DNA from: UBA974 sp002292405
GTDB taxonomy: Bacteria > Bacteroidota > Bacteroidia > Flavobacteriales_D > Sanyastnellaceae
Direction of reading: 5' to 3'
NCBI GenBank assembly: GCA_943842425.1
Contig: CALTBR010000003.1
Coordinates: 1-64,000 of the forward strand
DNA length: 64,000 bases
The notes beneath the pieces were generated by a model. The model did no database searches, had not been told where the DNA came from, and was given only the letters and a program-made list of their open reading frames with translations. Each line of letters begins with the position of its first letter. The stretch's first letter is position 1. The position numbers were made by a program, and so were the translations under genes. Shown here one piece after another: positions 16,779-25,781 of the stretch.

Positions 16779-18245
16779 TTATTTGTTTCTTTTAATGATT
16801 TGTTCTGCGACGAGTTGTCCTGAAATTATTGAAGGAGGTACGCCAGGTCCTGGAACTGTTAATTGGCCACAATAATAAAGATTGTTGACCTTTTTGTTTT
16901 TAATTCTAGGTTTTAGGTTTGCTGTTTGCATCAATGTATTTGCGAGACCATATGCATTTCCTTTGTAAGCGAAATAATCTTCTTCAAAGTTCTTGATGCA
17001 ATAGCTTTTCTTATATTCAATATCCGATATTATATCTTGTTTGCAGTATTGCTCAAGTCTTTTAAGAATAATTTGGAAATACTTTTCGCGAAGCGCTTCA
17101 GTATCTTCAAGCCCAGCAGAAATAGGCATTAATATGAACAGGTTTTCTTTACCCTTGGGGGCTAAACCTTCTTCTGATTTCGCAGGACAACATGTATAGA
17201 AAAGTGGCTTTTCAGGCCAAACCTTGGTGTCATAAATTTCTTGAGAGAGCTTTTCCATGTCTTCATCAAAAAACAATGTATGATGTTCAAGATTGTTTAA
17301 TTTTTTATTGACTCCGAGATAAAATAAGAGTGCCGAGGGTGAAAACTCTCTACTCTCCCAATATGAAGAATCATAGTTTTGGTATTTTGTATCAAGTAAT
17401 TTTGATTCAATATGTGCGTAGTCAGCTGCACCTACAACAAAGTCAGCTGGTAATTCTTGCGTTTTTGTCGTGACAGATTTTGCTCTTTTGTTAGAGATAT
17501 TGATTTGAGTTACTTGTTCTTCTAACAAAAATTTGACGCCATTGTTTTTACATACTTCGGCCATACTGTCAATGACTTTCGCAAAGCCTCCCATTGGATA
17601 AAATGTACCTTGTTTAATGCCAGAATACGCCATAAGACTATATAGGGCAGGCGCACTCTCCGCGGATGTGCCTAAAAAAAGTACTGGAAACTCTAACAAG
17701 CTAATTAACCTTGGGTCTGTAAAATGTCTTTTAATATGTTTTCTGTACGAAGTAAGTAATTGTAATTTATTTGCGTTAAATAACACATCTTTTTTCAGCA
17801 ATTCAGTGACCGAAAGTCCAGGTGAATTATATAAAAACCGGAGGCCTATACTGTACTTTTTTTCGGCATCTTCCATGAATTTATTTAATTTCCTTGCGCC
17901 GTTGTCTTCGTAGCTATCAAATAAATCACATATTTCATTCCAATTTGCAGGAAGGATCATGTCGGCATTGTCAAAAACAATTTTAAAGCCAGGATCTAAT
18001 TTTTTCAGTTCATAAAAATCCTTTGTGGTGTGATTAAAACTGTGAAAGAAGTTGTCAAAAATTTCAGGCATCCAATACCAGCTCGGCCCCATATCAAATG
18101 TGTAACCCTGAGCCTTGAAATTTCTAGCACGACCACCAATTTGTTTATTTTTCTCCACAACAGTGACATCAAAGCCTTCTTTTGAGAGATATGCTGCAGC
18201 GCTTAAACCAGCAAACCCACTACCTATTACGATCACTTTTTTCAT
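16779..18245 (-). CDS. crtI: Phytoene desaturase
   Basis: This is a 488-residue FAD-dependent desaturase. The N-terminal dinucleotide-binding motif is VIVIGSGFAGLSAAAYL with the acidic end of strand two (VVEKN), and GGRARNFKAQGYTFDMGPSW follows. The C-terminal signature GQLTVPGPGVPPSIISGQLVA is the hallmark of bacterial CrtI. It converts phytoene to lycopene. Its length is standard. Unlike most flavobacteria, where crtI directly precedes crtB, it lies 2.8 kb away beyond tlpA and the alkB-tetR unit, and a crtI scar remains at the usual place. The other copy was clearly divergent in sequence, so this one is a paralogue or a replacement. A CrtD-like or CrtO-like specificity cannot be excluded from sequence alone. 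Confidence 0.92.
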   Translation of the reverse strand: MKKVIVIGSGFAGLSAAAYLSKEGFDVTVVEKNKQIGGRARNFKAQGYTFDMGPSWYWMPEIFDNFFHSFNHTTKDFYELKKLDPGFKIVFDNADMILPANWNEICDLFDSYEDNGARKLNKFMEDAEKKYSIGLRFLYNSPGLSVTELLKKDVLFNANKLQLLTSYRKHIKRHFTDPRLISLLEFPVLFLGTSAESAPALYSLMAYSGIKQGTFYPMGGFAKVIDSMAEVCKNNGVKFLLEEQVTQINISNKRAKSVTTKTQELPADFVVGAADYAHIESKLLDTKYQNYDSSYWESREFSPSALLFYLGVNKKLNNLEHHTLFFDEDMEKLSQEIYDTKVWPEKPLFYTCCPAKSEEGLAPKGKENLFILMPISAGLEDTEALREKYFQIILKRLEQYCKQDIISDIEYKKSYCIKNFEEDYFAYKGNAYGLANTLMQTANLKPRIKNKKVNNLYYCGQLTVPGPGVPPSIISGQLVAEQIIKRNK

Positions 18246-18645
18246 AGACTATTGAGGAAATAATATTCCGCAAATTTATACGAAATGATTGTTCAGTTCA
18301 GATTAACAATGTGCGAATATTTCAATAATATTCTATGTGATTTTTACTTGTCTAAGTTTATTAATTCTTCCAAACAGATTTTACAAAAAAAAAACTCTTA
18401 GGGCTTAACCGGAAAACTAAAATTCATGGCAGGTTCGTTTTTGGAGACTTCCCATTTTCAAGACGTTGAATTTGAAAATCATAGTAATATTTAATTCTAA
18501 ATTTAATGATTTTAAATGTTTCTTTCTTGGTCATTTTCGCATATTACTGCCAACGCCTGTATATGAATTATAGCGTTCTAGAAGCAATTTACTCCCGCGC
18601 TTCCATCTTGAAGATTGAATCGAATTAACTGTTTGGCAAGTTGAC
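18246..18645. other. Intergenic region upstream of crtI
   Basis: This stretch holds the crtI -7 box near its left edge, an A10 run around 18384-18393, and a weak TCCCGC-containing relative of the dispersed repeat near 18590-18608. No gene or RNA was recognised. Confidence 0.5.
18271..18278 (-). promoter_or_regulatory. Candidate crtI promoter (-7 box)
   Basis: TAAATTTG on the minus strand matches TAnnTTTG exactly, 25 bases before the crtI ATG. No good -33 element was found at the normal distance. Confidence 0.45.
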
Positions 18646-19836
18646 TCAACCCTCAAAAAGCGAGAGGAAAGCTAAAATATCCCCCACGCCGACGGCACCA
18701 TCACCATCGATGTCTCCCCATCCGCAGTCCGCTGAGCACCCAAATTGACTGAGCAGGTCAAGCAAATCATTGACTCCGATGACCCCGTCGCAATCTCCGT
18801 CCGGTGCGGCACAAGGGATGCACGATTCATCGTCGTACGTCGCGCCAGCATCGTAATTGCTTGAGGCCTCATCCGTGCATCCAAACACCACGAGATCGGT
18901 CATGTCGAAAGGCTCGCCAGACACGACCATTAACTCCAACAAGGGATTTATGCCGGGCGGACCAACTCCCACAACCAGCCCCGCCTGCCCTGTAACATCT
19001 TGGCCTTCGAGTGTCGTAAACTGGCCCACAAGGGTGAGCCCATCGATCAACATCCGTTCATGCCAAATCGACCCACCTACAGCAAGTAGTCCAGAACCAC
19101 CCATATCTTCCGAAGACCAGATCCCAGACTGAAAACCCGCACCCTGATCTTCAACATATCCATTGTCGAAGAGGTAGGGTAAGCCGAATTGAGACGATTC
19201 GGCCCACATGTCCGACAGCGTCCAAAACGAAGAAAATTCCAACTCTGGAAAAAAGGATAAGAAATTTTGGTCAATGTTATCTTGCCTAGGAAACGAGTTT
19301 TCATCAGATCCCGAGAAGGCAGACACGAACAAGCCACCAGGCGCATGAATGGACCACGGGGCATCGGAATCTCCCCAGAGCCCCATCATGCGCATGTCCG
19401 CACCTGGAATGGTCGCAAAGTCCGCATACAATCGGTATGTCTTGGCGCCTTCGGGAATAACTGAAAGCTCCCCATTGTGTTCCGTGACGAGCTCCAGTAC
19501 CCAGCCTTGGAAGGTTGACTCTACCGTATCCAGAAGTGTCAATACTTCCAGTCCGTCCAACTCTTCGCAGTTTTGCTGTTGTTGGCTGGTAAAGAGGATA
19601 ATATCATGTACGTTGTGCGTCCCGTCCCCATCCAAATCACAGGATCCGGGACCAACCTCTGTCCCGTCCGAAATCGAATCGCCCCAATACCAGTCCATGA
19701 TGAAGGGCAAGAAGTCGGTGTTGGTGATCCCTCCGTCCAAGCTACCATCAAGGCATTCACAGGGCACAGTTTGTGCGTTGGTTGTCCATGGAGAGCAAAC
19801 CAATGCAGCCAGTAGAAAAATAACATTCCTATTCAT
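18646..19836 (-). CDS. Secreted protein with N- and C-terminal dockerin-like motifs
   Basis: This is a 396-residue protein with a signal peptide (cleavage after TNAQ, about residue 22). Dockerin-like EF-hand segments lie near the N-terminus (CDLDGDGTHNVHDIILF) and twice at the C-terminus (GDCDGVIGVNDLLDLLSQFG and GDIDGDGAVGVGDILAFLSL). Between them is a beta-rich domain of about 200 residues that I do not recognise, and one Cys repeat (GCTDEASSNYDAGATYDDESC-like). It ends two residues after the last motif and has no T9SS domain. GC content is clearly above that of the crt genes. It is probably a surface or extracellular protein. A divergent regulator gene lies 270 bp away. Confidence 0.75.
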   Translation of the reverse strand: MNRNVIFLLAALVCSPWTTNAQTVPCECLDGSLDGGITNTDFLPFIMDWYWGDSISDGTEVGPGSCDLDGDGTHNVHDIILFTSQQQQNCEELDGLEVLTLLDTVESTFQGWVLELVTEHNGELSVIPEGAKTYRLYADFATIPGADMRMMGLWGDSDAPWSIHAPGGLFVSAFSGSDENSFPRQDNIDQNFLSFFPELEFSSFWTLSDMWAESSQFGLPYLFDNGYVEDQGAGFQSGIWSSEDMGGSGLLAVGGSIWHERMLIDGLTLVGQFTTLEGQDVTGQAGLVVGVGPPGINPLLELMVVSGEPFDMTDLVVFGCTDEASSNYDAGATYDDESCIPCAAPDGDCDGVIGVNDLLDLLSQFGCSADCGWGDIDGDGAVGVGDILAFLSLFEG

Positions 19837-19907
19837 AGAACGAATATAATACTTTAGCCAGTCATCTGCTGTGTCTGTGAAGAGTTATAAGATTAACTAT
19901 TAAAGTT

Positions 19908-19940
19908 ATCCTCCTCAAATTTATCGGTTTTTCCGCCCTG
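19908..19940 (+). repeat. Dispersed TTCCCGCC repeat, copy F (right end lost)
   Basis: ATCCTCCTCAAATTTATCGG then TTTTTCCGCCC matches the left end and core. It lies between two divergent genes. Confidence 0.65.
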
Positions 19941-19963
19941 TTTTTTCGACCATATGGACTTTG

Positions 19964-19981
19964 CACCTCTATACGTGAAGT
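19964..19981 (+). promoter_or_regulatory. Shared 18-bp motif, copy upstream of the TPR-LuxR gene
   Basis: CACCTCTATACGTGAAGT matches the copy at 21802-21819 in 16 of 18 positions. It lies about 124 bp before the regulator's start, in the divergent intergenic region. It is a candidate binding site for the regulator itself. Confidence 0.5.
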
Positions 19982-20104
19982 TATTTTTTAACTCCATTCT
20001 ATATTTGTTCTTTATTTTTTTAATTTCAGATAAACTATCGTTAAATCAAGATTCCAATTTTACAGTTAATTACGATTAAGTTCAAACAGACCAGGTGCTT
20101 TTTT

Positions 20105-21739
20105 TTGCTTTTAAGCATATCCTGCTCGCTCATTATGATGTTAACTTTCCCTGTGGCTAATGCCCAGATGGGTCAACAGGGAAAAAGTCTGGAGGATTTC
20201 TCCACACTCATTGAGCGTTGGAATGACGTTGATCTTGCTGCTGATGAGCGCTTTGAAGCCGTCAAAGAACTCCATATCGCGTTTCATCAGACGTACCCGG
20301 ATACGGTGCTTTATTACCTCGAGGAGATGCGCGAACTGGCCAAAAGTGTTGATCGCCCACTAGCCTTGTATTCCGCGCACAACCGGATTGCCAGCCTACT
20401 CGAGAAACAGGGGCATACGGAGGAGGCCCTAATCGCCTTTTCTCAAGCTGAACAAGTGGCCATTTCCCTCGGCGACTCCGCCAGGCTCGGCGGCGTATAT
20501 GCGAACCGGGGTAATGTATACGTTCAGTTGAACCAATACGTCGAAGCTGTGCGCCATTTCAATCGGGCAATGGAACTCTACGCTGAGGCAGGTCATGAAG
20601 ACAGGGCGCGCAAGATGCGAATGGCCCTGGGCAATGTCTTCATGCTCATCGACCATTATACACTAGCCATGGATCAGTTTGTAGTGTTACGAGAGGAGAT
20701 TTCCGATGCACAGGACATGGGGTATTTTTCTGGCCTTCTTGCCCTCAACATGGGTTGGTGTGCCTTTAAACTCAAGGATTACGATAGTGCATCCGCCCTC
20801 TACGCTTCAGCACTCCCAACGCTCGAAAGAGAGCATAAAGGCTTCTTTGTTGCGGGTTGTCATGAGAACATGGCTGCCCTATCAGAGGAATTGGGCGCGC
20901 TAGACGATGCCTTGGAACATCAGGTTACAGCCATGCAGATCTATCGCGACTTGGGTGCCCGAGGCGACGAGTTGGAATGTTTGCTCAGCATCGCCAAGTT
21001 GACTCTGCCATCCGACCCCGCCGAAGCCCTTCGGATGGCGAGTGAGAATCAGCAAGAATTGTTGACGCAGATAGGGTATGAATCTAAACGTAAGTTGTTC
21101 CACCTGCTCTATCAGGCCTACAAAGTACTGGGTGAAGAGTCTAAGGCGTTGGAAATGCACGAGTCATTCGTCTTGTATGATGACAGTCTGCAGGCCGAGA
21201 AGCATAGTCTTGCTGTGCTTCGGGCAGCCTATGAAAAGGACGTGGAGCACCAGATTGAGGCAGTCCAATGGGCAGGCGAACAAGAACGAAGCCGCCAGGA
21301 AATCAAGCAGCTAAAAACGGTGTTCGCCCTGGTGTTGGGGTTTGTGGTCATGCTTGGGTTGCTCATCACCTACATCGTAAAAATACAACGGTGGCATCAG
21401 AACAGACGCGATAAGCTATTGTCCCAAATAGATGTCCTTCGTAGCAAAAAGACCAAAAAATTGGCTTTTGAGCACTCGGGTATCGAGCTGGATTTCGATC
21501 TTCTGAATCAGAGTTTAGGTCGAACCTTAAATGAGACCGATTGTAAAGTGCTCAACATACTTTTGGAAAATCCGTCCATTACTAATCGAGACATTTCGGA
21601 AATAGCCAACCTTAGCGTCGATGGCATCGGGTCGTCATTGAGGAGGATGTATGAGTATTTCGGAATCAAAGAAACGAAGTACAAGAAAATATACCTATTG
21701 CACACCGCCATGAAGATTTGTGAGAGACAGAATGGATAA
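20105..21739 (+). CDS. TPR-transmembrane-LuxR type HTH regulator
   Basis: This is a 544-residue protein with, in order, a signal peptide ending PVANAQ (~20), about six TPR units (~75-370, for example ARLGGVYANRGNVYVQLNQY), a coiled-coil stretch, one membrane helix (~406-428, VFALVLGFVVMLGLLITYIV) and a cytoplasmic LuxR-type helix-turn-helix (~470-540, DCKVLNILLENPSITNRDIS). Such proteins in Bacteroidota are one-component membrane regulators: periplasmic TPRs sense, the HTH binds DNA. The start is uncertain. TTG at 20105 follows a T8 run; an ATG ten codons later gives a shorter signal. GC is about 52%, higher than most of the window. A shared upstream motif links it to the next gene. Confidence 0.8.
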   Translation: MLLSISCSLIMMLTFPVANAQMGQQGKSLEDFSTLIERWNDVDLAADERFEAVKELHIAFHQTYPDTVLYYLEEMRELAKSVDRPLALYSAHNRIASLLEKQGHTEEALIAFSQAEQVAISLGDSARLGGVYANRGNVYVQLNQYVEAVRHFNRAMELYAEAGHEDRARKMRMALGNVFMLIDHYTLAMDQFVVLREEISDAQDMGYFSGLLALNMGWCAFKLKDYDSASALYASALPTLEREHKGFFVAGCHENMAALSEELGALDDALEHQVTAMQIYRDLGARGDELECLLSIAKLTLPSDPAEALRMASENQQELLTQIGYESKRKLFHLLYQAYKVLGEESKALEMHESFVLYDDSLQAEKHSLAVLRAAYEKDVEHQIEAVQWAGEQERSRQEIKQLKTVFALVLGFVVMLGLLITYIVKIQRWHQNRRDKLLSQIDVLRSKKTKKLAFEHSGIELDFDLLNQSLGRTLNETDCKVLNILLENPSITNRDISEIANLSVDGIGSSLRRMYEYFGIKETKYKKIYLLHTAMKICERQNG

Positions 21740-21801
21740 AATATTTATTATCAGTTGTTTTTCAAAATAAATCGAAGACTTTACATCTTAAATGTATCAT
21801 T

Positions 21802-21819
21802 CACCCCTAAACGTGAAGT
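21802..21819 (+). promoter_or_regulatory. Shared 18-bp motif, copy upstream of the Kazal/dockerin protein
   Basis: CACCCCTAAACGTGAAGT differs from the copy at 19964-19981 at two positions only, is in the same orientation, and ends 70 bp before the start of the next gene. It is a likely operator or promoter element. Confidence 0.5.
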
Positions 21820-21889
21820 GTTTTGTGAGACAAATGATGTTCTTTGTAATGACTTCAAGTAATTAAAACCAAAATAAAATATGTAAACG

Positions 21890-23143
21890 ATGAAAGTATA
21901 TCTTTTAACATTCGTAACTCTAATGAGTTTTTCTCTCATTACGCCAGCACAAGTAACAGCCGTCCCTTGTGATATGTTAGGGATGTCTGTAAACGTCGGT
22001 TCTCAAGAAACCATGATCAATATTTACCATTCAGGTCAATATATGACTCACCCACAATCAGAAAATATTTTTATGTGGGAGTTTACAGACCAACAAGGAA
22101 ACATAGTACATCAAGAGACTTTAGTTGATGAGTCAACGATTAGTTTTGGTCATAGTTGGTCACTTTCTGATACAATAAATGTGACAGTACATTTTGTAAA
22201 TGATTCGGCTAATTTGGATAATTGGTATATTAACCAAGGTTTGCCGACCAATGGTAATTCAATTAATTGTTTATTTGAAGACCAGATATATTGGGAAACA
22301 GGTGATCCTACTCCATGGGGAAGCTGGACATTTATTCATAATAATCCAGGTGTTGATGGTTACGAACCACCAACATGCATTGATGCAAATCAAATCGACC
22401 CCACCGTGTTTTGCCCCGAAATCTATGAGCCAGTTTGCGGCTGTGATGGTATTACCTACTCAAATTCATGTGAGGCGACCTTCATCGGTGGTGTTACGTC
22501 ATGGGAAGACGGGTCCTGCATCGTCATCGAATATGGTGCGTGTACATACCCCTTGGCGTGCAATTATGATCCAAACGCAACATTTGATGACGGTACGTGC
22601 ACCTTTCCACCAAACGATTGCACTTGGCCAGCCACGTGGGCTAGCGGATGCACTTATTCAGATGCAATCAATTACGATGAGAGTGCTGCAACAGACGATG
22701 GCTCCTGCGTCTGGTCCCCATGTTCGACATGTCCAGGCGACTTAAATGGTGATGGCGTGGTTGCAATAGGTGATCTGCTTGGATTACTCGCTGCCTTTGG
22801 ATCTTCTTGTGAAGAAATCAATGAACCCAACTATACCATTGAAGGAAAGTGGACCTTTGAAAATAACAACTTAAACACGATGTACATCTATGAAGATGGA
22901 GCTCGTTACACGTATTACTGTGTAGAAGATGATTGTAATTCATTATATAACAGTTATGAAGCAAATGATGGAAATCATCTTCCAGAAATTAATTATTACA
23001 CATTTGAAAATGATATCCTAACGATTGATTTGAATTTTGGTAATGAATTAGTAACGCCTGTTACATTTGAATGTGATGGAGGAGAAGCATATTTTGAAAT
23101 GCCTGGATATAGTTTGTTTAGATTAAATTCTAATTGCGAATAA
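21890..23143 (+). CDS. Secreted protein with Kazal domain, Cys repeats, dockerin-like motif and lipocalin-like end
   Basis: This is a 417-residue protein with a signal peptide (to about TPAQ, residue 21). A beta-rich domain (~25-150) is followed by a Kazal-type protease-inhibitor module (YEPVCGCDGITYSNSC, ~181-196), repeats CTYPLACNYDPNATFDDGTC and GCTYSDAINYDESAATDDGS, a dockerin-like motif (CPGDLNGDGVVAIGDLLGLL), and a C-terminal beta-barrel-like domain of about 100 residues opening YTIEGKWTFENN, reminiscent of lipocalin-like domains. No T9SS domain is seen. The Kazal loop suggests inhibition of serine proteases outside the cell. It sits directly downstream of the LuxR-type regulator and shares its upstream motif. 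Confidence 0.78.
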   Translation: MKVYLLTFVTLMSFSLITPAQVTAVPCDMLGMSVNVGSQETMINIYHSGQYMTHPQSENIFMWEFTDQQGNIVHQETLVDESTISFGHSWSLSDTINVTVHFVNDSANLDNWYINQGLPTNGNSINCLFEDQIYWETGDPTPWGSWTFIHNNPGVDGYEPPTCIDANQIDPTVFCPEIYEPVCGCDGITYSNSCEATFIGGVTSWEDGSCIVIEYGACTYPLACNYDPNATFDDGTCTFPPNDCTWPATWASGCTYSDAINYDESAATDDGSCVWSPCSTCPGDLNGDGVVAIGDLLGLLAAFGSSCEEINEPNYTIEGKWTFENNNLNTMYIYEDGARYTYYCVEDDCNSLYNSYEANDGNHLPEINYYTFENDILTIDLNFGNELVTPVTFECDGGEAYFEMPGYSLFRLNSNCE

Positions 23144-23172
23144 AATCATTTCTACAACATACTTATAAAATT

Positions 23173-24183
23173 ATGCAAAGACTTTTTATTACAGCTTTAG
23201 CTTGCTTCACTTTTACGTCCTCAATTTTTTGTCAAAATTCATACGAATTGATCATCCTTGAAGAAATGTACTACCCTCTGGAAAAAGCGGCACTTATTGA
23301 TAGCGCTTCATTTGATCATGAACTTGGATGGGACGACCCTGAATTTAGTGTTCCACTTGGATTTGCTTTTTCTTTTTTAGGAAATGAAATTGAGACTCTT
23401 GATCAAATGGGTGATGGAGCTGGAATGTTTGGATCATCTTCAAATTCGAGTGGTGTGCCATTGTTCTATGGACTTATGCCTGTTAGTTTTGATTTGGCTG
23501 ACCGAGGTATCTCTGGAGAAGAGCCGTCTTTAATTAGGTATCAAACAACGGGCAACCCAGGAGAAAGAGTGTTTGCTATTGAATGGGTCAATGCAGGCTT
23601 ATATGAAGAGATTTTTGATTCTGAAACACTTCCTGAGAGCTCACTAAACTTTCAAATTAGGTTATATGAAAATGATCATTCTATTGAATTTAGGTATGGA
23701 TCTTGTATTTATCCCGATCCATTTGATCCGTCAGCTGAACCAGGTATGGCATCGATATTTCTTGATGTAAATCTATCTTCATACGAGGGTAATTTCCTAA
23801 CTCTTTCAGGACATCCAGCAGCTTGCGTATTAGAAAACATAACGAGTGTTGAAGACTTAGAAATGTACAGCTTAGATTACTACTTGAATGCGATGGTTTA
23901 CAGGTTTGAACCTACGAGCATACCATCTAGTATTCATGAAAACAACCGGATGTCATTTTCTATTTACCCCAACCCAGCATCAAAAAACCTCACCGTTGAT
24001 TTGGGTGACTTGAATGGAGTGAATACAGCAATTAAGCTCTATGATTCATCAAGCAAACTTTTATTTGAAAAGCGGTCATTATCAACTTTGATGATTGATG
24101 TTTCTGGCTTTGCTAAAGGTATGTATTTACTTGAGATTTCAACTGATGAACAAGTTCTGAGGAGTCAAGTGATTCTTGAGTAA
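23173..24183 (+). CDS. T9SS-exported protein of unknown function
   Basis: The gene is started at the ATG at 23173, which gives a normal signal peptide (MQRLFITALACFTFTSSIFCQN); an upstream ATG would overlap the preceding gene and spoil it. The mature part (336 residues in total) is a beta-rich domain with no recognised family (GMFGSSSNSSGVPLFYGL; FRYGSCIYPDPFDPS). The C-terminus is a T9SS type A sorting domain: FSIYPNPASKNLTVDLGD, KLYDSSSKLLFEKRS and FAKGMYLLEIST. It is closely similar to the sorting domain of the next gene, at protein and DNA level. Confidence 0.75.
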   Translation: MQRLFITALACFTFTSSIFCQNSYELIILEEMYYPLEKAALIDSASFDHELGWDDPEFSVPLGFAFSFLGNEIETLDQMGDGAGMFGSSSNSSGVPLFYGLMPVSFDLADRGISGEEPSLIRYQTTGNPGERVFAIEWVNAGLYEEIFDSETLPESSLNFQIRLYENDHSIEFRYGSCIYPDPFDPSAEPGMASIFLDVNLSSYEGNFLTLSGHPAACVLENITSVEDLEMYSLDYYLNAMVYRFEPTSIPSSIHENNRMSFSIYPNPASKNLTVDLGDLNGVNTAIKLYDSSSKLLFEKRSLSTLMIDVSGFAKGMYLLEISTDEQVLRSQVILE

Positions 24184-24248
24184 ATATCAAGCTAATCATT
24201 ACTAAATCTGCACCCCCTATTATTAAAGAACCATTATAGATTTATCTT

Positions 24249-25457
24249 ATGCGTCAACTTATATTTTTTTTCAGCTTACTGTTTTCTGTTATCCATTCGG
24301 TTAATGCTCAGAGTTCTTGCTTACTTGAAGGGATCTCATTCTATAACCAGGCACAAATAGATGATTTCCCTAGTATGTATCCGGGTTGTGCAGTGATAGA
24401 AGGCTACGTGAACATCGACACGCGTAACGCATCTAATGTTGATAGCTTGATTCAGATCACATTGATTCAAGGAGACCTGCAAATGTCGGAAAACAACATT
24501 ACTGACCTGACTGGTTTTGCAAACTTGACGGGTATATACGGCAATGCCTGGTTTAGTGAAAATTCATTTTCAAGCTTTCACGGAATGGATTCGCTGGGGT
24601 TTGTCGGAGGAACTTTGGGTATTAGCGAAAGCTATGGACTTGATAGCCTTGATGGCCTCCAAAACCTAACTCTCATTGGTGGCGACCTTGACCTTGAGGA
24701 CAACTCAAACTTGGTTACTATCGACGCACTGTCAGGGTTGGATTCGTTAGGTGGGAGCTTGCTCCTTGAGGACCTCCCTCGTTTACAGCACCTTGACGCT
24801 CTACTTGGCCGTGAAACAATTTATGGTGCGTTGGTCGTTGATGGTCTTGATAGCCTACTCAACCTGAATGGTCTGCTCTCGATCCAGCATGTAGAAAGTA
24901 CACTGAAGATCAGGAAAAACGTGTTACTTCCAACGCTCGAAGGTTTGGCCAATATTCAAAGTATTAATGGTGAACTGATTCTAAGTCAGAATGATGCGCT
25001 GACCTCACTGACGGGAATCGACAGTATTTCTCCTACCTCCATCACTGAACTGACAATCGAGGACTCAGGACAGCTTAACTTCTGCAGTCTCGACAACATT
25101 TGTAGTTTCCTGTTCGATAATGTTGGGCCGCACACTATAGAAACGAACGATGGAGGTTGCAACAGCGCTCTTGAAATAACCAATGCTTGTAATGGGAGCA
25201 ATGACATAGAAGAAAATTTAACAAGAACGCTTACATTTTACCCTAATCCAGCATCAAACAACCTCACAGTTGACTTGGGTGATGTGAATGGGGTTAACAC
25301 AACGATTAAGCTCTATGATGGTTCAAGCAAGCTTGTCTTTGAGAAGCAGTCAACTTCAACTCTAATGATTGATGTTTCTGGCTTTGCTAAAGGCACGTAT
25401 TCACTTGAGCTTGCAACAGATGAATATGTCTTGAGGAGTCAAGTAATAATTGACTAA
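24249..25457 (+). CDS. T9SS-exported receptor-L/leucine-rich-like protein
   Basis: This 402-residue protein has a signal peptide (cut near VNAQ) and a series of about 24-residue repeats rich in Leu, Asp and Gly (for example LQMSENNITDLTGFANLTG; LEDNSNLVTIDALSGLDSLG). They form a right-handed solenoid like the receptor-L domain, which in Bacteroidota surface proteins is usually adhesive. The C-terminal T9SS domain (FYPNPASNNLTVDLGDVNG) is nearly a copy of that in the neighbour upstream, while the N-terminal domains are unrelated. It is probably co-transcribed with that gene, with a 65-bp gap. Confidence 0.8.
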   Translation: MRQLIFFFSLLFSVIHSVNAQSSCLLEGISFYNQAQIDDFPSMYPGCAVIEGYVNIDTRNASNVDSLIQITLIQGDLQMSENNITDLTGFANLTGIYGNAWFSENSFSSFHGMDSLGFVGGTLGISESYGLDSLDGLQNLTLIGGDLDLEDNSNLVTIDALSGLDSLGGSLLLEDLPRLQHLDALLGRETIYGALVVDGLDSLLNLNGLLSIQHVESTLKIRKNVLLPTLEGLANIQSINGELILSQNDALTSLTGIDSISPTSITELTIEDSGQLNFCSLDNICSFLFDNVGPHTIETNDGGCNSALEITNACNGSNDIEENLTRTLTFYPNPASNNLTVDLGDVNGVNTTIKLYDGSSKLVFEKQSTSTLMIDVSGFAKGTYSLELATDEYVLRSQVIID

Positions 25458-25781
25458 TCATTAAGCACATACATGAGACTTCTACGAACTATTTTCGCTG
25501 GTTTTATTTTTTAACCTAGAAACTTCTTTCCAAATTATCCTCAAACTTTTCCGACTTCCCGCCTCTCTTCTCCACTGCACGGGTAGGGGGGAGCACTGTT
25601 GGAGATTCAGTTGTGTTCGGTAATGAATTTCCCTGAGGAGTACTTTGAAGACATCAACTACAACTCTCAAACATTCAACCAGATTTCTGCGAGACAGAAT
25701 TGATAAAATACTCATTGTCAGTTCTTTTTCAGGTGATCATTATTGGCGCAATACTTGTTTGCTGATAAGCTAAATTATTTT
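25458..25781. other. Intergenic region with dispersed repeat and a regulator-gene 3' remnant
   Basis: A dispersed repeat copy lies at 25537-25576. At about 25686-25733 a stretch beginning TGCGAGACAGAATTGATAAA closely matches the end of the TPR-LuxR gene and its downstream sequence (21723-21766). The short frame before it (EEYFEDINYNSQTFNQ, ending ISARQN and stop) may be the tail of a lost gene. There is no intact gene. Confidence 0.45.
25537..25576 (+). repeat. Dispersed TTCCCGCC repeat, copy G
   Basis: ATCCTCAAACTTTTCCGACT then TCCCGCCTCTCTTCTCCACT. It matches the family along its whole length. Confidence 0.75.

Noticed and set aside
25482..25715. Minus-strand open frame of 77 residues
   Set aside because: It crosses a dispersed repeat copy and the regulator-tail remnant, and has no homology pattern.
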